A stretch of 64,000 nt of DNA, from contig NZ_CP011807.3 in NCBI RefSeq assembly GCF_001029105.3, forward strand, positions 1,488,001 through 1,552,000, read 5' to 3'. The translations under genes were made by a program, and so were the position numbers. Shown one piece after another: positions 18,149 to 27,433 of this stretch; the stretch's first letter is position 1, and every line of letters starts with the position of its first letter. The notes below the pieces were generated by a model. The model saw nothing but the letters and a program-made list of their open reading frames with translations. It ran no database searches and had not been told where the DNA came from. Source of the stretch: Pandoraea faecigallinarum (lineage in GTDB: Bacteria; Pseudomonadota; Gammaproteobacteria; Burkholderiales; Burkholderiaceae).

Positions 18149-18303
18149 CGCGACACATCAAGCATGGCGCGAGTTGCGACTGGCGAATATGGCGAGATGG
18201 ACCGCCCGGTCACATCTCGCGCATGGACGTTCTGCAAACGGCTATCCGGCTAACCCCGCAATACCCCCCGAGAGGGCGCGGACCGGCGTGCGGGCCGGGG
18301 GCA

Positions 18304-18699
18304 TCAACGCACAGCGACCGGCGGCTTCCACGAAGCCGGGTTCGTCCAGAACACACCACGCAGGCGATCGGTGTCGCCGCACGGCGTGCTGCGGGCCGGT
18401 TTGCTGATCTGGCCTGCACAGGCGCTGATATCGCGGCCCGATTGTTGCAGGCGTTTCAGGATCGTATCGAGCATGCCCGATTCGCGCCATTCATTCAGTT
18501 TGCGACGGCAGGTCGGCACGGAAGGGTACTGCATGGGCAGTTTGGACCAGCTCTCACCGGTGAACAGCACCCACAAGACAGCATTGGTCAGCGTGCGCTG
18601 CTCGACTTGAGGGCGGCCGCGTCGTTCCGTACGGACCGGACGGTCGCAAATCAGATCACGCAGGGCGTGCCATTCAACGTCGCTCAGTTCATTAAACAT
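18304..18699 (-). CDS. IS5-type transposase N-terminal domain protein (stand-alone or remnant)
   Basis: 131 residues from the ATG at 18699 (GAGGTGTT before it). Residues 1-80 match the insertion-element N-terminal domain found in IS5/IS4-family transposases (FNELSDVEWHALRDLI, GRPQVEQRTLTNAVLWVLFTGESW, PTCRRKLNEW). The catalytic DDE domain is absent and the final 50 residues are unlike it. No terminal inverted repeats or target duplication were seen, so this is not an intact IS. It could be a decayed element or a domesticated DNA-binding protein. A minus-strand terminator at 18927-18954 insulates its upstream side. Confidence 0.65.
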   Translation of the reverse strand: MFNELSDVEWHALRDLICDRPVRTERRGRPQVEQRTLTNAVLWVLFTGESWSKLPMQYPSVPTCRRKLNEWRESGMLDTILKRLQQSGRDISACAGQISKPARSTPCGDTDRLRGVFWTNPASWKPPVAVR

Positions 18700-19468
18700 A
18701 ACACCTCGACCCAAAACAAACGGAGGCGCCGCAGGGGGCGAGTCCGGGTTTCGCGATCCGGCACGTCCGGTGCAATCTGGTGCGTGCTTATCGTCAAAAC
18801 TCGGCCAAGGCGGCGTCGATCCCCGATGCTGGAAATACAAGCAACAAGCATGCCAGGACATCGGGTTCTCTTTTGAAGAACGCCGCGCTCGGGTCGAACC
18901 ACACTGCGAAGGGAGCGTTTGACCAGCAAAAAAACGCCCACTTGGCAGGTGGGCGCAGCTCCTGAGTGGCAATTGGGATAGGCAATCGCAAAAGCGTCAG
19001 GAGAAAAGGAATACGTGCCTTTGGGTCTGTCCGGATCGTTTGTTTTTCTCGGATCAAACCACGGTGTCTCGCTCCACATGCGCCAGCTTGTCAAGCTTGC
19101 AGGCGCAATAATGACAAAAACCGCAAGTCGACGCGCTTCGGAATTACCCCCATTGCGGTGCATGGGTGGCGCCGCAGGCGAAGTGGCCCCGAATGGCGCA
19201 AAGCCAATGGGGGCCTGCCCTACATGGGTGCCCGCCTGCGCCCCGATAGGGCAACGTGACACGAGAACGGGCGCAACCTGTCGCAACCGGATCGCCCCGC
19301 GCGGCGCAACCCGGTCTCACCTGATGAGAAAGTGGCCCGGTAGCGTCGTGGTCTTCCGTCATGGCCGTGCGGCAGGACCGTAGCCTATAATGTGCGCCTT
19401 CCATGAATATCGTCTATCGGCTGCGCGGAACCGCCGCACACCGGTCGGCGCCTCAGTGCGCAAACGGC
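18700..19468. other. Long intergenic scar region
   Basis: About 770 bases with no convincing gene. Frames on both strands stay open across 18966-19383 but have the composition of non-coding GC-rich DNA. It contains a terminator (next entry) and a -10-like TATAAT at 19386-19391 ahead of the IclR gene. Given the transposase remnant on one side and a truncated LuxR gene 0.9 kb to the right, it probably records past insertion and deletion. Confidence 0.5.
18927..18954 (-). terminator. Minus-strand intrinsic terminator
   Basis: CGCCCAC (18934-18940), 7-base loop, GTGGGCG (18948-18954), with seven A on the plus strand (18927-18933) that are a U-tract in the minus transcript. No minus-strand gene to its right was recognised, so whatever it once ended is gone or unrecognised. 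Confidence 0.8.
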
Positions 19469-20272
19469 ATGAGCAACGACAGCGATAACAAATACTCGGT
19501 CCCGGGCCTGGAGCGCGGCCTGCGCATTCTGATGACGTTCTCGGCGCGTGAGCCGGTACTCGCGGGCGCGGATCTGGCGCGGCGTCTGGATATTCCACGC
19601 TCAACGGTTTTCCGCCTGCTGCAAACGCTGGAAGCGGAGGGCTTCATCGAGAAGGCGGGCGATGACCGTCATTACCGGCTCGGCGTGGCCGTGCTGCGGC
19701 TGGGTTTCGAGTATCTCAACTCCCTCGAACTGACCGATCTGGGAACACCGGTCATCGAAAAGCTGCGCGATGCGACAGGCTTTTCCAGCCACATCCTGAT
19801 CCTCGATCAGCGCGACGCCGTGTTCGTCGCCAAGGCCGCGAGCCGCGAACTGGTCTTCGGGACGGTACGGGTCGGCACACGTCTGCCTGCGCATGCGACA
19901 GCCGTCGGCCACATTCTGCTCGGCGATTACTCGTTGCCGTCGCTCAAGCAGCTTTACCCGGAGCGCAAGCTGGAAGCCTATACGGCCCATACGCCGACCA
20001 CGGTCGAGGCGCTGTATCGCATCGTGCAGGAAGATGTCGCACGCGGCTACAGCATGAGTCAGGCGTTCTTCGAGCAGAACATTTCCACGATCGCCGCCCC
20101 GGTGCGCAACCATCGAGGACAGATCGCAGCCGTCATCAGCGTGACCATCCCTCAGGCCCGTGTCGAAGCCGACTTGCTCGAAAACGGTATCGTCGAAAAG
20201 GTGGTCTCGGCCGCCGACGAACTTTCCCACAAGCTGAACTACCGCGCCGAACGGGCAGGGGTCTCGGGCTGA
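19469..20272 (+). CDS. IclR-family transcriptional regulator
   Basis: 267 residues from the ATG at 19469; an in-frame ATG at 19403 would start only about 12 bases after a TATAAT (19386-19391) and adds Arg-rich residues, so I prefer the inner one. N-terminal helix-turn-helix (about 10-75, with DIPRSTVFRLLQTLEAEGFI) and C-terminal effector domain (about 85-255). It lies directly upstream of, and in the same orientation as, a porin gene whose promoter bears a large inverted repeat, making that the obvious target. Confidence 0.9.
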   Translation: MSNDSDNKYSVPGLERGLRILMTFSAREPVLAGADLARRLDIPRSTVFRLLQTLEAEGFIEKAGDDRHYRLGVAVLRLGFEYLNSLELTDLGTPVIEKLRDATGFSSHILILDQRDAVFVAKAASRELVFGTVRVGTRLPAHATAVGHILLGDYSLPSLKQLYPERKLEAYTAHTPTTVEALYRIVQEDVARGYSMSQAFFEQNISTIAAPVRNHRGQIAAVISVTIPQARVEADLLENGIVEKVVSAADELSHKLNYRAERAGVSG

Positions 20273-20281
20273 GGCCCGGCA

Positions 20282-20485
20282 TGCGCTTTTACGCAACCCC
20301 GCACAGACCAGCCAGAGCACCTCGCGCTGGCGCGGCGTGATCGATGCGAGCCACCGCATCAGCGTGATGTCGCCGCCCGTCGGCTCGCCGGCCTGGTGTC
20401 CATCTCCATGCGCGATGCCCCGTGGCGCCTCGACCGGTCCCTCACTGTGATCGTCCCTCGATGACAGATAGCGCTCGCCGCGCAT
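20282..20485 (-). pseudogene. Truncated LuxR-type helix-turn-helix
   Basis: The minus strand encodes a start near 20485 and then, around 20283-20360, WLASITPRQREVLWLVCAGL, which is the opening of a LuxR/FixJ helix-turn-helix domain. The similarity stops there: the rest of the domain is missing and the frame runs into the antisense of the IclR gene. No receiver or sensor domain is present. It is most simply the stump of a deleted two-component response regulator. Confidence 0.6.
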
Positions 20486-20654
20486 CGGCGTCTGAAGCTC
20501 ACCTATTTCCTTTCCTGCCTGCGTTGCGCCATGTGCGCGCCCCGTTCGGCGTCGCTATGCACGTCCGAGCCGTCTCGCAATTTTTTCCGCAGACGCGCGA
20601 CAGCTTTCTCTTTAGCATCTGCGCAACATCAATAAATGCTTACTTATTTTCTGC

Positions 20655-20722
20655 TTGTCTCGCTGGAATCACTTCGCCATAATTGTCTCACCTATTAATC
20701 GTTGATTCATAGGTGAGACAAT
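20655..20722 (+). promoter_or_regulatory. Porin promoter with 14-bp inverted-repeat operator
   Basis: TTGTCT (20655-20660), exactly 17 bp, CATAAT (20678-20683): a good sigma-70 promoter. Starting at the -10 is a perfect inverted repeat, ATTGTCTCACCTAT (20682-20695), 13-base spacer, ATAGGTGAGACAAT (20709-20722), which covers the predicted start site. This geometry is that of a repressor operator, with the upstream IclR protein the first candidate. The same sequence could form a 5' leader hairpin. Confidence 0.75.
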
Positions 20723-20817
20723 AACGATGCATCGGCCGGGACGTCGCACTGAATATCGACAGTGCCGGTACAGGGCGCAGACGGCCCTCGAAGCGTCAGG
20801 AAGTGAAACAGGAGTGG

Positions 20818-21903
20818 ATGGTGAAGAGACGCAGTATCGGCGCAGCCTGCCTTCTGGTATGCGCTGGCGCGGCACATGCCGCAGGGGACTCGTTGCAGAT
20901 TTACGGCACGGTCGACGACGGCCTCACTTACGTGAGCAATCAGGGTGGGGGACGTCTGTTCAAGATGGACGCCGGTATCGGTCAGCCCGATCGTTTCGGC
21001 CTCAAGGGACGCGAGGATCTGGGCGGTGGCCTTGCCGCGGTGTTTCAGCTGGAGCAGGGCTTCAATACGAGTTCGGGTGCACTGATCAACAGCGGCGTGG
21101 AGTGGAATCGGCAGGCGTGGGTCGGTCTGGCGAGCGATCGCTTCGGTACGGTGTCCATCGGGCATCAGACGGACTTCATGCAAGATGTCTCGATTCGCTA
21201 TTCGAACGGATTTTGGCAGCACAATCTGTATGCCTATCACCCGGGCAACCTCGACAATCTGGCGAACTCGTCGCAGATCGACAACGCGGTGAAGTGGAAC
21301 AGCACGAGCTTTCACGGGGTGACCGGCGGTCTGATGTATGGCTTCGCCGGAGCAAACGCGCTCGGGCGCACGGTCGGCGGCTACCTGAAGTACGACAATG
21401 GGCCGCTGTCGGTCGCCGCGACATACGTCAGCATCAACAAGCGGACGTTCGATTTCGCGTCGCGCTTCGGCGTCACGTCGATCTTCGGGCAGTCGGGGCT
21501 TTCGGCGACGAACGTATTCAGGTCGGACGCCGTCGACAACACCGGCATTGGCGCTTCGTACCGCATCTCGTCGCGCTGGAATGTCCACGCGCTCTATACC
21601 CGCAGCGAAGTTCGCGCGCCGGGCGGTTCGGGCAATATGTTCAACTACGACGTCGGCATGGAGTATCGCGTGACGGAGGCGAACGCGCTGACGCTGGGCT
21701 ATTCCTATTCGTCGTTCAATCACACCCACTACAACCAGATCGAAGCGGGCGATCTTTTTTCGTTCTCGAAACGCACGCAATTGCAGGCGCAGGTGACGTA
21801 CATCGCTGCCACGGGCAACAACCCGGCGGCGTCGTATCCGATCGGAGCGTCGAGCAATCACGATCAGATGTTGCTGCGCGTCGGGATGTATCACAGCTTC
21901 TAA
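20818..21903 (+). CDS. Outer-membrane porin, Gram-negative Porin_4 type
   Basis: Trimeric 16-strand diffusion porin of the beta-proteobacterial type. Signal peptide ends in AGAAHA before AGDSLQIYG, the classic mature N-terminus; GLKGREDLGGGL and the terminal MYHSF with C-terminal Phe (needed for BAM assembly) are family features. About 361 residues. AGGAG lies three bases before the ATG at 20818 and six before an adjacent GTG at 20821, so the GTG may be the actual start. It precedes an organic-anion MFS gene by about 100 bases, suggesting joint uptake through both membranes. Confidence 0.93.
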   Translation: MVKRRSIGAACLLVCAGAAHAAGDSLQIYGTVDDGLTYVSNQGGGRLFKMDAGIGQPDRFGLKGREDLGGGLAAVFQLEQGFNTSSGALINSGVEWNRQAWVGLASDRFGTVSIGHQTDFMQDVSIRYSNGFWQHNLYAYHPGNLDNLANSSQIDNAVKWNSTSFHGVTGGLMYGFAGANALGRTVGGYLKYDNGPLSVAATYVSINKRTFDFASRFGVTSIFGQSGLSATNVFRSDAVDNTGIGASYRISSRWNVHALYTRSEVRAPGGSGNMFNYDVGMEYRVTEANALTLGYSYSSFNHTHYNQIEAGDLFSFSKRTQLQAQVTYIAATGNNPAASYPIGASSNHDQMLLRVGMYHSF

Positions 21904-22005
21904 CTCGCGATGTCGTCGGGGCGGTCCGGTGCCGCCACGACGACGCCGGTGATGGCAGGTTCGCGGCGGCGCATACGAACGCCCCCGCACATTACGAGAT
22001 TCAAT

Positions 22006-23376
22006 ATGTCAGTTTCTCTGCCCCCGTCGTCCACGCAGCGCCCGTCGAAGGTGCGCTACTGGATGCTTTTTCTGGTCTTCGTCGGCACGGTCATCAATTA
22101 TGTCGACCGCGCCAATCTCTCGGTTGCCGCCCCGATGCTCAAGCAGGAGTTCGGCCTCGGCCCGGTCGAACTCGGCTTCATCTTTTCCGCTTACGCGTGG
22201 ACGTACGTGATCGCCAATATTCCCGGCGGCTGGGTCATCGACCGTTTCGGCACGCGCGCCATCTACGGCGTGGCCATTCTCAGTTGGTCGGTGCTGACGT
22301 TCATGCAGGGATTCACATCGCGCTTCGCAACGCTCTTTGGCATGCGCCTGGGCGTGGGTGTCGCGGAAGCGCCGACTTTTCCGGTGAACAATCGTGTGGT
22401 CTCCATCTGGTTCGCGCAACGCGAGCGGGGTGTGGCCACGAGTGTCTATCTCGTGGGGCAATACATCGGCATGGCCGCGCTCACGCCGGTGCTGTTCTGG
22501 ATTGCCCATACCTGGGGCTGGCGTGAAATTTTCTACGCGACCGGGTTGTTGGGCATCGTGTGGGCTGGCGTGTGGTTCCTCGGCTATCGAGATCCGGACA
22601 AGTGTTCGTGGGTGAATGCCGCCGAGCTTGCGCATATTCGCAGCGGCGGGGCGCTCGTCGAGGTCAAGTCGCCGCAAGGCGCCGCCGACGCGGCGTCGCA
22701 GAAATTCCCGTGGCGCAAACTGATGGTGCTGTTCCGCAACCGCCAGATCATCGCCATCTGCGTGGGTAAGTTTGCGTCGCTCTCGTCGCTGTACTTCTTC
22801 CTGACCTGGTTCCCGACGTATCTGATCTCCGAGCGTCACATGACGGTGCTCAAGGCTGGCGGCATGACGTCGGTGCCGTTCGTGGCGGCGTCCATCGGTG
22901 TGGTTTGCGGAGGCTTGCTCTCCGACTGGCTGCTGCGCCGCGGTGTTGCGGTCGGTACGGCACGCAAGACGCCGATCGTCACGGGTCTTCTGCTGGTGCC
23001 GACGATGTCGCTCACGGTCCTGACCGACGCCAACTGGCTCGTGATCGCCATCATGTCGTTCGCGTTCTTCGCTCAGGGCGTGGCATCGGCGTCGTGGTCG
23101 CTCGTCGCGGATATTGCCCCCCGGGGCATGGTCGGTATCACCGGCGGTGCGGTGAACTTCGCCGGGAATCTCTCGGGCATCATCACGCCGATTGCTATCG
23201 GCTTCATCGTGAAAGCGACGGGCTCGTTCGGCTGGGCGCTGGGCCTCATCAGCATTTTCGCCATCGCGGGCGTGCTGTGCTACTTGCTGCTGCTCGGCGA
23301 GGTGAAGCGCATCGAACTGGACGACGACGAGCGCGGCGGGCGCCACGTGGTCGGGACCAAGGCACGTACCATTTGA
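22006..23376 (+). CDS. MFS transporter, anion:cation symporter (ACS) family
   Basis: 456 residues with twelve membrane helices. N-terminal NYVDRANLSVAAP and GWVIDRFGTR are diagnostic of the ACS family (glucarate, galactonate, phthalate and similar organic anions). Start at the ATG at 22006; upstream in-frame residues are Arg-rich and not protein-like. It follows the porin in the same orientation and is probably co-expressed. Substrate unknown, likely a sugar acid or aromatic acid. A 9-bp tandem array begins at its stop codon. Confidence 0.9.
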   Translation: MSVSLPPSSTQRPSKVRYWMLFLVFVGTVINYVDRANLSVAAPMLKQEFGLGPVELGFIFSAYAWTYVIANIPGGWVIDRFGTRAIYGVAILSWSVLTFMQGFTSRFATLFGMRLGVGVAEAPTFPVNNRVVSIWFAQRERGVATSVYLVGQYIGMAALTPVLFWIAHTWGWREIFYATGLLGIVWAGVWFLGYRDPDKCSWVNAAELAHIRSGGALVEVKSPQGAADAASQKFPWRKLMVLFRNRQIIAICVGKFASLSSLYFFLTWFPTYLISERHMTVLKAGGMTSVPFVAASIGVVCGGLLSDWLLRRGVAVGTARKTPIVTGLLLVPTMSLTVLTDANWLVIAIMSFAFFAQGVASASWSLVADIAPRGMVGITGGAVNFAGNLSGIITPIAIGFIVKATGSFGWALGLISIFAIAGVLCYLLLLGEVKRIELDDDERGGRHVVGTKARTI

Positions 23377-23410
23377 CACGTTCGACACGTTCGACATGTT
23401 CGACATGTTC
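23375..23410. repeat. Four-unit 9-bp array at the end of the ACS transporter gene
   Basis: Units GACACGTTC twice, then GACATGTTC twice, starting within the stop codon of the MFS gene and filling most of the short gap before the convergent AraC gene. Confidence 0.8.
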
Positions 23411-23430
23411 GACTGCGCGGTTGCCGTGCG

Positions 23431-24441
23431 TCAGGCCTCCACGGCCTGACGGCGGTAATCGCCGGGACGCGCGCCCGTCCATTTGCGGAAGGCCCGGAAG
23501 AAAGCGCTCGGATCCGCGAAGCCGAGCGAGAGCGCAATCTCCAGCATCGGCTTGGACGTGTGGCACAACGCGTGAATCGCGAGGTCGCGTCGCAGTTGGT
23601 CCTTGATCGACTGGTACGACTGGCCTTCGTCCTCTAGCCGACGGCGCAACGTCGAGGGTGTCGTATGGAATTCCTCCGCCAGCGCTTCGAACGCTGGCCA
23701 GCTATCCGTCGGCAGGGTCTTCAGCCGCCGCCGTACGCGCGCCACCATTCCCTTGGTGTTCTTGTATTTGAGAATGATGTTGCCGGGGGCCGCTCGCAGG
23801 AAGTCCTTCACACTCACCTCGTTTTGCACGACCGGCAGATCCAGACATGCCGCGTCGAACGCGATGGCCGTATGCGCGGCATTGAATACCAGGCGCGCCG
23901 AATACATCGTCCGGTATTCGTCGCTATAGACCGGTTCGTCGAAGGCGAAATAAGCGGTACTCAATGTGACGCGGCGGGCGATCAGCCAGCAGGTCAGCGC
24001 GTAGAAAAGGATCAACAGCGTTTCGTGCCCGAAGATGCGCGGCGCCTGAGCGTCCGCTCGCTCATGGATTTCGAGCCGGGCGAGCGCGCCGTCGCGCACG
24101 AGATGCATCTCCAGATCGTCGAGCAACAATCCGAAGAAACGCGAGGCGCGCTGCAACGCCTGCTCCAGCGTGCGGCAGGTAACGACGCTGTAACAGAGCA
24201 TCGCAAAGCTGCCGACCTTCATACGACGCGAATCCTGACCGAAGAATTCGTCGTCCAGCGCGTGGCTGATGAGTTGCCACAGACGCGCATATCGATCGGC
24301 CGATACGCGACCTTGCGGATGCATCAGCAGCGATGGCGCAATGTCGGCAGCGCGCAACAATGCTGCCGGGTCGCCGCCGAGTCGCTCGACGTGCGCCAAT
24401 GCGTTGATGACGAAATGTATCGAAATGCTGCCTTTTTCCAT
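23431..24441 (-). CDS. AraC-family regulator with arabinose-binding-like N-domain
   Basis: 336 residues from the ATG at 24441; a TTG at 24477 would add 12 residues without a better ribosome-binding site. Residues about 15-200 match the N-terminal ligand domain seen in OruR/ArgR-type AraC regulators, and about 235-330 form the double helix-turn-helix (ALAEEFHTTPSTLRRRLEDEG and IALSLGFADPSAFFRAFRKWTGARPGDYR). It faces the porin/MFS unit and lies upstream of the acyl-CoA genes on the same strand, which begin convergent to nothing else; the target is not evident. Confidence 0.9.
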   Translation of the reverse strand: MEKGSISIHFVINALAHVERLGGDPAALLRAADIAPSLLMHPQGRVSADRYARLWQLISHALDDEFFGQDSRRMKVGSFAMLCYSVVTCRTLEQALQRASRFFGLLLDDLEMHLVRDGALARLEIHERADAQAPRIFGHETLLILFYALTCWLIARRVTLSTAYFAFDEPVYSDEYRTMYSARLVFNAAHTAIAFDAACLDLPVVQNEVSVKDFLRAAPGNIILKYKNTKGMVARVRRRLKTLPTDSWPAFEALAEEFHTTPSTLRRRLEDEGQSYQSIKDQLRRDLAIHALCHTSKPMLEIALSLGFADPSAFFRAFRKWTGARPGDYRRQAVEA

Positions 24442-24649
24442 GCGTCGCGAATCGGAACCAGCGGAGTGCCGTAGCAAGGGAACGCAGGAATTCTAGCAGT
24501 GCGGTCCCTGACGGCGCTTCCGGTGCCATCCGAAAATCGGATCGGATGGTTCCGAATTCGCGTGTCTTGCGTGTTTCGTTTGTCACGTTGCCCAAAAAAG
24601 TGATGCTGGCAGTGCCATTCGCGACGCGATGCCGATACGGTGGACGGGA

Positions 24650-25417
24650 TTACTTCGGTGCCATGCGCAATGCCCCGTCGAGGCGAATCACTTCGCCGTT
24701 GATCATGGTGTTCTCCACGATATGACGGACCAGTGCGGCATATTCGGACGGACGTCCAAGGCGAGGCGGGAACGGGACCGAGGCTCCCAGCGCTGCCTGA
24801 ACTTCCGGGGTCATGCCTGCCATCATCGGTGTCTCGAAAATGCCGGGGGCAATCGTTACGACGCGCACGCCCACGCGGGCCAACTCGCGCGCCGCCGGCA
24901 ACGTCAGGGCGGCAACGCCCCCCTTCGACGCCGCGTAGGCGGCCTGACCTATCTGCCCGTCGAACGCCGCAACGGACGCGGTGTTCACAACCACGCCGCG
25001 CTCGCCTTCGGCGTCGGCTGTGCCCTCCGCCATGGCAGACGCCGCAATGCGCAGCACATTGAACGTGCCGATCAGATTCACATTGACGATTCGCGCAAAG
25101 CTATCGAGCCGATGCGGACCCTGTTTGCCGAGAATACGTTCCCCGATCACGAGGCCGGCGCAATTGACGACACCGTTAAGCGCGCCAAATGCGTGCTTCG
25201 CGGTCTCGACCAGGCGCTGAACGTCGTCTTCGCGGGTGATGTCGGTAGCGACGAAGCGAGCGGCGGCACCCAGGGCGTCCGCCTGTTTCGCGCCCGCCTC
25301 GGCGTTGATGTCGCCGAGTACGACCCTGGCGCCCGCGTCGACGAACATGCGAGCGGTTGCGGCGCCGAGGCCGGACGAGGCGCCGGTAACGAGAAAGACA
25401 CGGTCCTTGATTTGCAT
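24650..25417 (-). CDS. Short-chain dehydrogenase, 3-hydroxyacyl-CoA dehydrogenase type II-like
   Basis: 255 residues. TGASSGLG at residues 11-18 binds NAD, and the catalytic Ser, Tyr and Lys are in [23 protein letters not shown]. The pattern [16 protein letters not shown] and the C-terminal [12 protein letters not shown] are characteristic of the HSD17B10-like 3-hydroxyacyl-CoA / 2-methyl-3-hydroxybutyryl-CoA dehydrogenases of isoleucine breakdown. It follows the acyl-CoA synthetase by 46 bases on the same strand. Confidence 0.88.
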   Translation of the reverse strand: MQIKDRVFLVTGASSGLGAATARMFVDAGARVVLGDINAEAGAKQADALGAAARFVATDITREDDVQRLVETAKHAFGALNGVVNCAGLVIGERILGKQGPHRLDSFARIVNVNLIGTFNVLRIAASAMAEGTADAEGERGVVVNTASVAAFDGQIGQAAYAASKGGVAALTLPAARELARVGVRVVTIAPGIFETPMMAGMTPEVQAALGASVPFPPRLGRPSEYAALVRHIVENTMINGEVIRLDGALRMAPK

Positions 25418-25463
25418 GATCTGCCTATTCCGAAAGAGTCCCGAAAGAGTCGACAAATGGTGT

Positions 25464-27125
25464 TCAGGCCACGTTGGCCGACGCTTGCGCAGCCTTCGCG
25501 ATTTCCTGGTTGCGCAGAATGAAACGCTGGAGTTTTCCGCTCGGCGTCTTGGGCAGTTCCGTGACGAATTCCACTTCGCGCGGATAGGCATGCGTCGACA
25601 AACGGCGCCGCACGTGTTCTTGCAATTCGCAGGCGAGTGCATCGGACGGCGCGTATTGCGCGTGCAGTACCACGAACGCCTTCACCAGCTCCGTGCGCTC
25701 CGGATCCGGCTTGCCCACGACGGCCGTCTCGATCACTGCCGGATGTTCGATCAGGGCGCTCTCGACATCGAATGGGCCGATGCGATAGCCCGACGATGTG
25801 ATCACGTCGTCGTTGCGTCCGACGAAACTGATGCTCCCGTCGGCGTTGCGCTCCACGGTGTCGCCGGACAGGTAATAGTCGCCCACGAACGCGGGCGTTT
25901 CGCGCTCCCAGTAGCCACCGAACCACATCAGCGGCGAGCGCTTGCGATCCAGTGCGAGCACGCCCGGCACCCCCACGGGACACTCCCGGCCTTCGTCGTC
26001 GAGTACGACGACGCGATGCCCCGGCGACGCAAAGCCCGCGGCCCCGGCCTGCACCGGGTGGGCGAGCGCATGGTGATTGCATACGACCATGCCGAGTTCC
26101 GTCTGCCCGTAATGGTCGTGGATGGTCACGCCCAGGTGCTCCGAGAACCAGCGAATGACTTCGGGGTTGAGCGGTTCGCCGGCGCTCGACACGGCCCGCA
26201 GGCGCCCCTTTACCGGCGCTGCGGCCTTCTCGCCCCCTGCAATTAACAGGCGGAATGCCGTGGGCGAACCGGCAAGATTGGTGATGCCGAGCTTGCGGAT
26301 GATGCGATAGGTGCTCTCGACGTTGAAAGGACCGTCGTAGAAGGTTGTGGGAACGCCCATGGCGAGCGGTCCCGTGACCGCGTAATAGAGCCCGTAGGCC
26401 CAGCCCGGATCGGCAATGTTCCAGAAGGTGTCATGCGGCGTGAGATCGACGGCGTCGCGCATGTAACCGACGAAGGCCATGATGGCGCGCAGCGGCACCA
26501 TGACCGGTTTGGCGGCGCCCGTCGTGCCCGAGGTGAACATCATCATGAAAGGATCGTCGCCGCGACGCATGACCGGTGCGAATTCCGCGTCATGCTGCTC
26601 CACCTCATGCCAGAAACTGAAGTCACCGCGTTGCACGCCTTGCCCCTTCGGCGCACTGACGGTCACTACAGGCGGGCAGTTCGTCACTTCGTCGAGCTTC
26701 ACGCGGTTCGTCGCGTCGGTCACTACGAGCTTGCTCTGCGCGCTGTGCAAACGGTGCTCGATCGCCTTCGGTCCGAACGCGGTGAAGAGCGGCTGATAGA
26801 CCGCGCCGGCCCGCCACGTGCCGAGAATCGTCACGAGCAATTCCGGGGTGCGCGGCAACAGGCCGCTGACACGGTCGCCAGGCTGCACCCCCTGCTCGCG
26901 CAGAAAGTTGGCGAAGCGTGCGCTGAGCGTTTGCAGTTGCCTGAACGTCAACGTCTGGCTCGTGCCGTCCTTTCCTTCCCAGAAAAGCGCGATGCGCCCG
27001 GGGAGGGCGTGACGGTCGCAACACTCGACGCAGGCATTCATTGCGTCAAGGTTGCCGTCCAGCGTGGCGCGTACCGTGGCGTCCAGATCGAACGCCGCGT
27101 AGGCCTGGGCATAGTCCGCGGTCAT
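25464..27125 (-). CDS. Acyl-CoA synthetase, AMP-forming
   Basis: 553 residues of the adenylate-forming family: [11 protein letters not shown]-loop near residue 205, DHYGQTELG in the middle, [11 protein letters not shown] hinge and the catalytic lysine in PSGKLQR near the C-terminus. Activates a short or branched carboxylic acid to its CoA ester with ATP. Among relatives are acetyl-/propionyl- and medium-chain ligases; chain length cannot be read from the sequence. It is first in a leftward unit with the SDR and divergent from an acyl-CoA dehydrogenase. Confidence 0.9.
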   Translation of the reverse strand: MTADYAQAYAAFDLDATVRATLDGNLDAMNACVECCDRHALPGRIALFWEGKDGTSQTLTFRQLQTLSARFANFLREQGVQPGDRVSGLLPRTPELLVTILGTWRAGAVYQPLFTAFGPKAIEHRLHSAQSKLVVTDATNRVKLDEVTNCPPVVTVSAPKGQGVQRGDFSFWHEVEQHDAEFAPVMRRGDDPFMMMFTSGTTGAAKPVMVPLRAIMAFVGYMRDAVDLTPHDTFWNIADPGWAYGLYYAVTGPLAMGVPTTFYDGPFNVESTYRIIRKLGITNLAGSPTAFRLLIAGGEKAAAPVKGRLRAVSSAGEPLNPEVIRWFSEHLGVTIHDHYGQTELGMVVCNHHALAHPVQAGAAGFASPGHRVVVLDDEGRECPVGVPGVLALDRKRSPLMWFGGYWERETPAFVGDYYLSGDTVERNADGSISFVGRNDDVITSSGYRIGPFDVESALIEHPAVIETAVVGKPDPERTELVKAFVVLHAQYAPSDALACELQEHVRRRLSTHAYPREVEFVTELPKTPSGKLQRFILRNQEIAKAAQASANVA

Positions 27126-27433
27126 GGGCTGTCTCCTGTTGTGAAATCCATCCTAATGCGCGGCGCTTACGACAGGCAATGTCCAAACGGGTCAGAGTGC
27201 GTGAGGGATTTATCCACTCCGCAAATAGGGGGTTGCGCGGTGCAGCAATGCTGCCGCGGGCGTTGCGGTGCAATGGCGGCCGGGGGCAATCGGCCGCGGC
27301 AAGGGTTTGTCCTGATCGGAATTCGGAGGATTCCGATGGCAATTTCCCTCATCCAATTTGCCGTTTTTGGCTATGGTGCCAAGACGCCGCGATCCCTACA
27401 CTGGAGCCCATCGACATGGCGCAGGAGGCCGAC
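27126..27433. promoter_or_regulatory. Divergent promoter region of the acyl-CoA genes
   Basis: 308 bases between the leftward synthetase and the rightward dehydrogenase. The notable element is a perfect inverted repeat ATCGGAAT - N7 - ATTCCGAT at 27315-27337, about 100 bp before the dehydrogenase start. Core promoter hexamers are not clear. No regulator gene is adjacent. Confidence 0.5.

Larger units (their letters stand above)
20273..20817. other. Intergenic region with a gene remnant and porin promoter
   Basis: 545 bases holding a minus-strand LuxR-type remnant on the left and the porin promoter with its inverted repeat on the right; the middle (about 20486-20650) shows nothing recognisable. 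Confidence 0.6.

Noticed and set aside
18304..18699. Complete insertion sequence
   Set aside because: No DDE domain, terminal inverted repeats or target duplication were found.
18684..19286. 200-codon minus-strand gene upstream of the transposase domain
   Set aside because: It crosses the terminator hairpin and the start of the transposase-like gene, and its composition is not protein-like.
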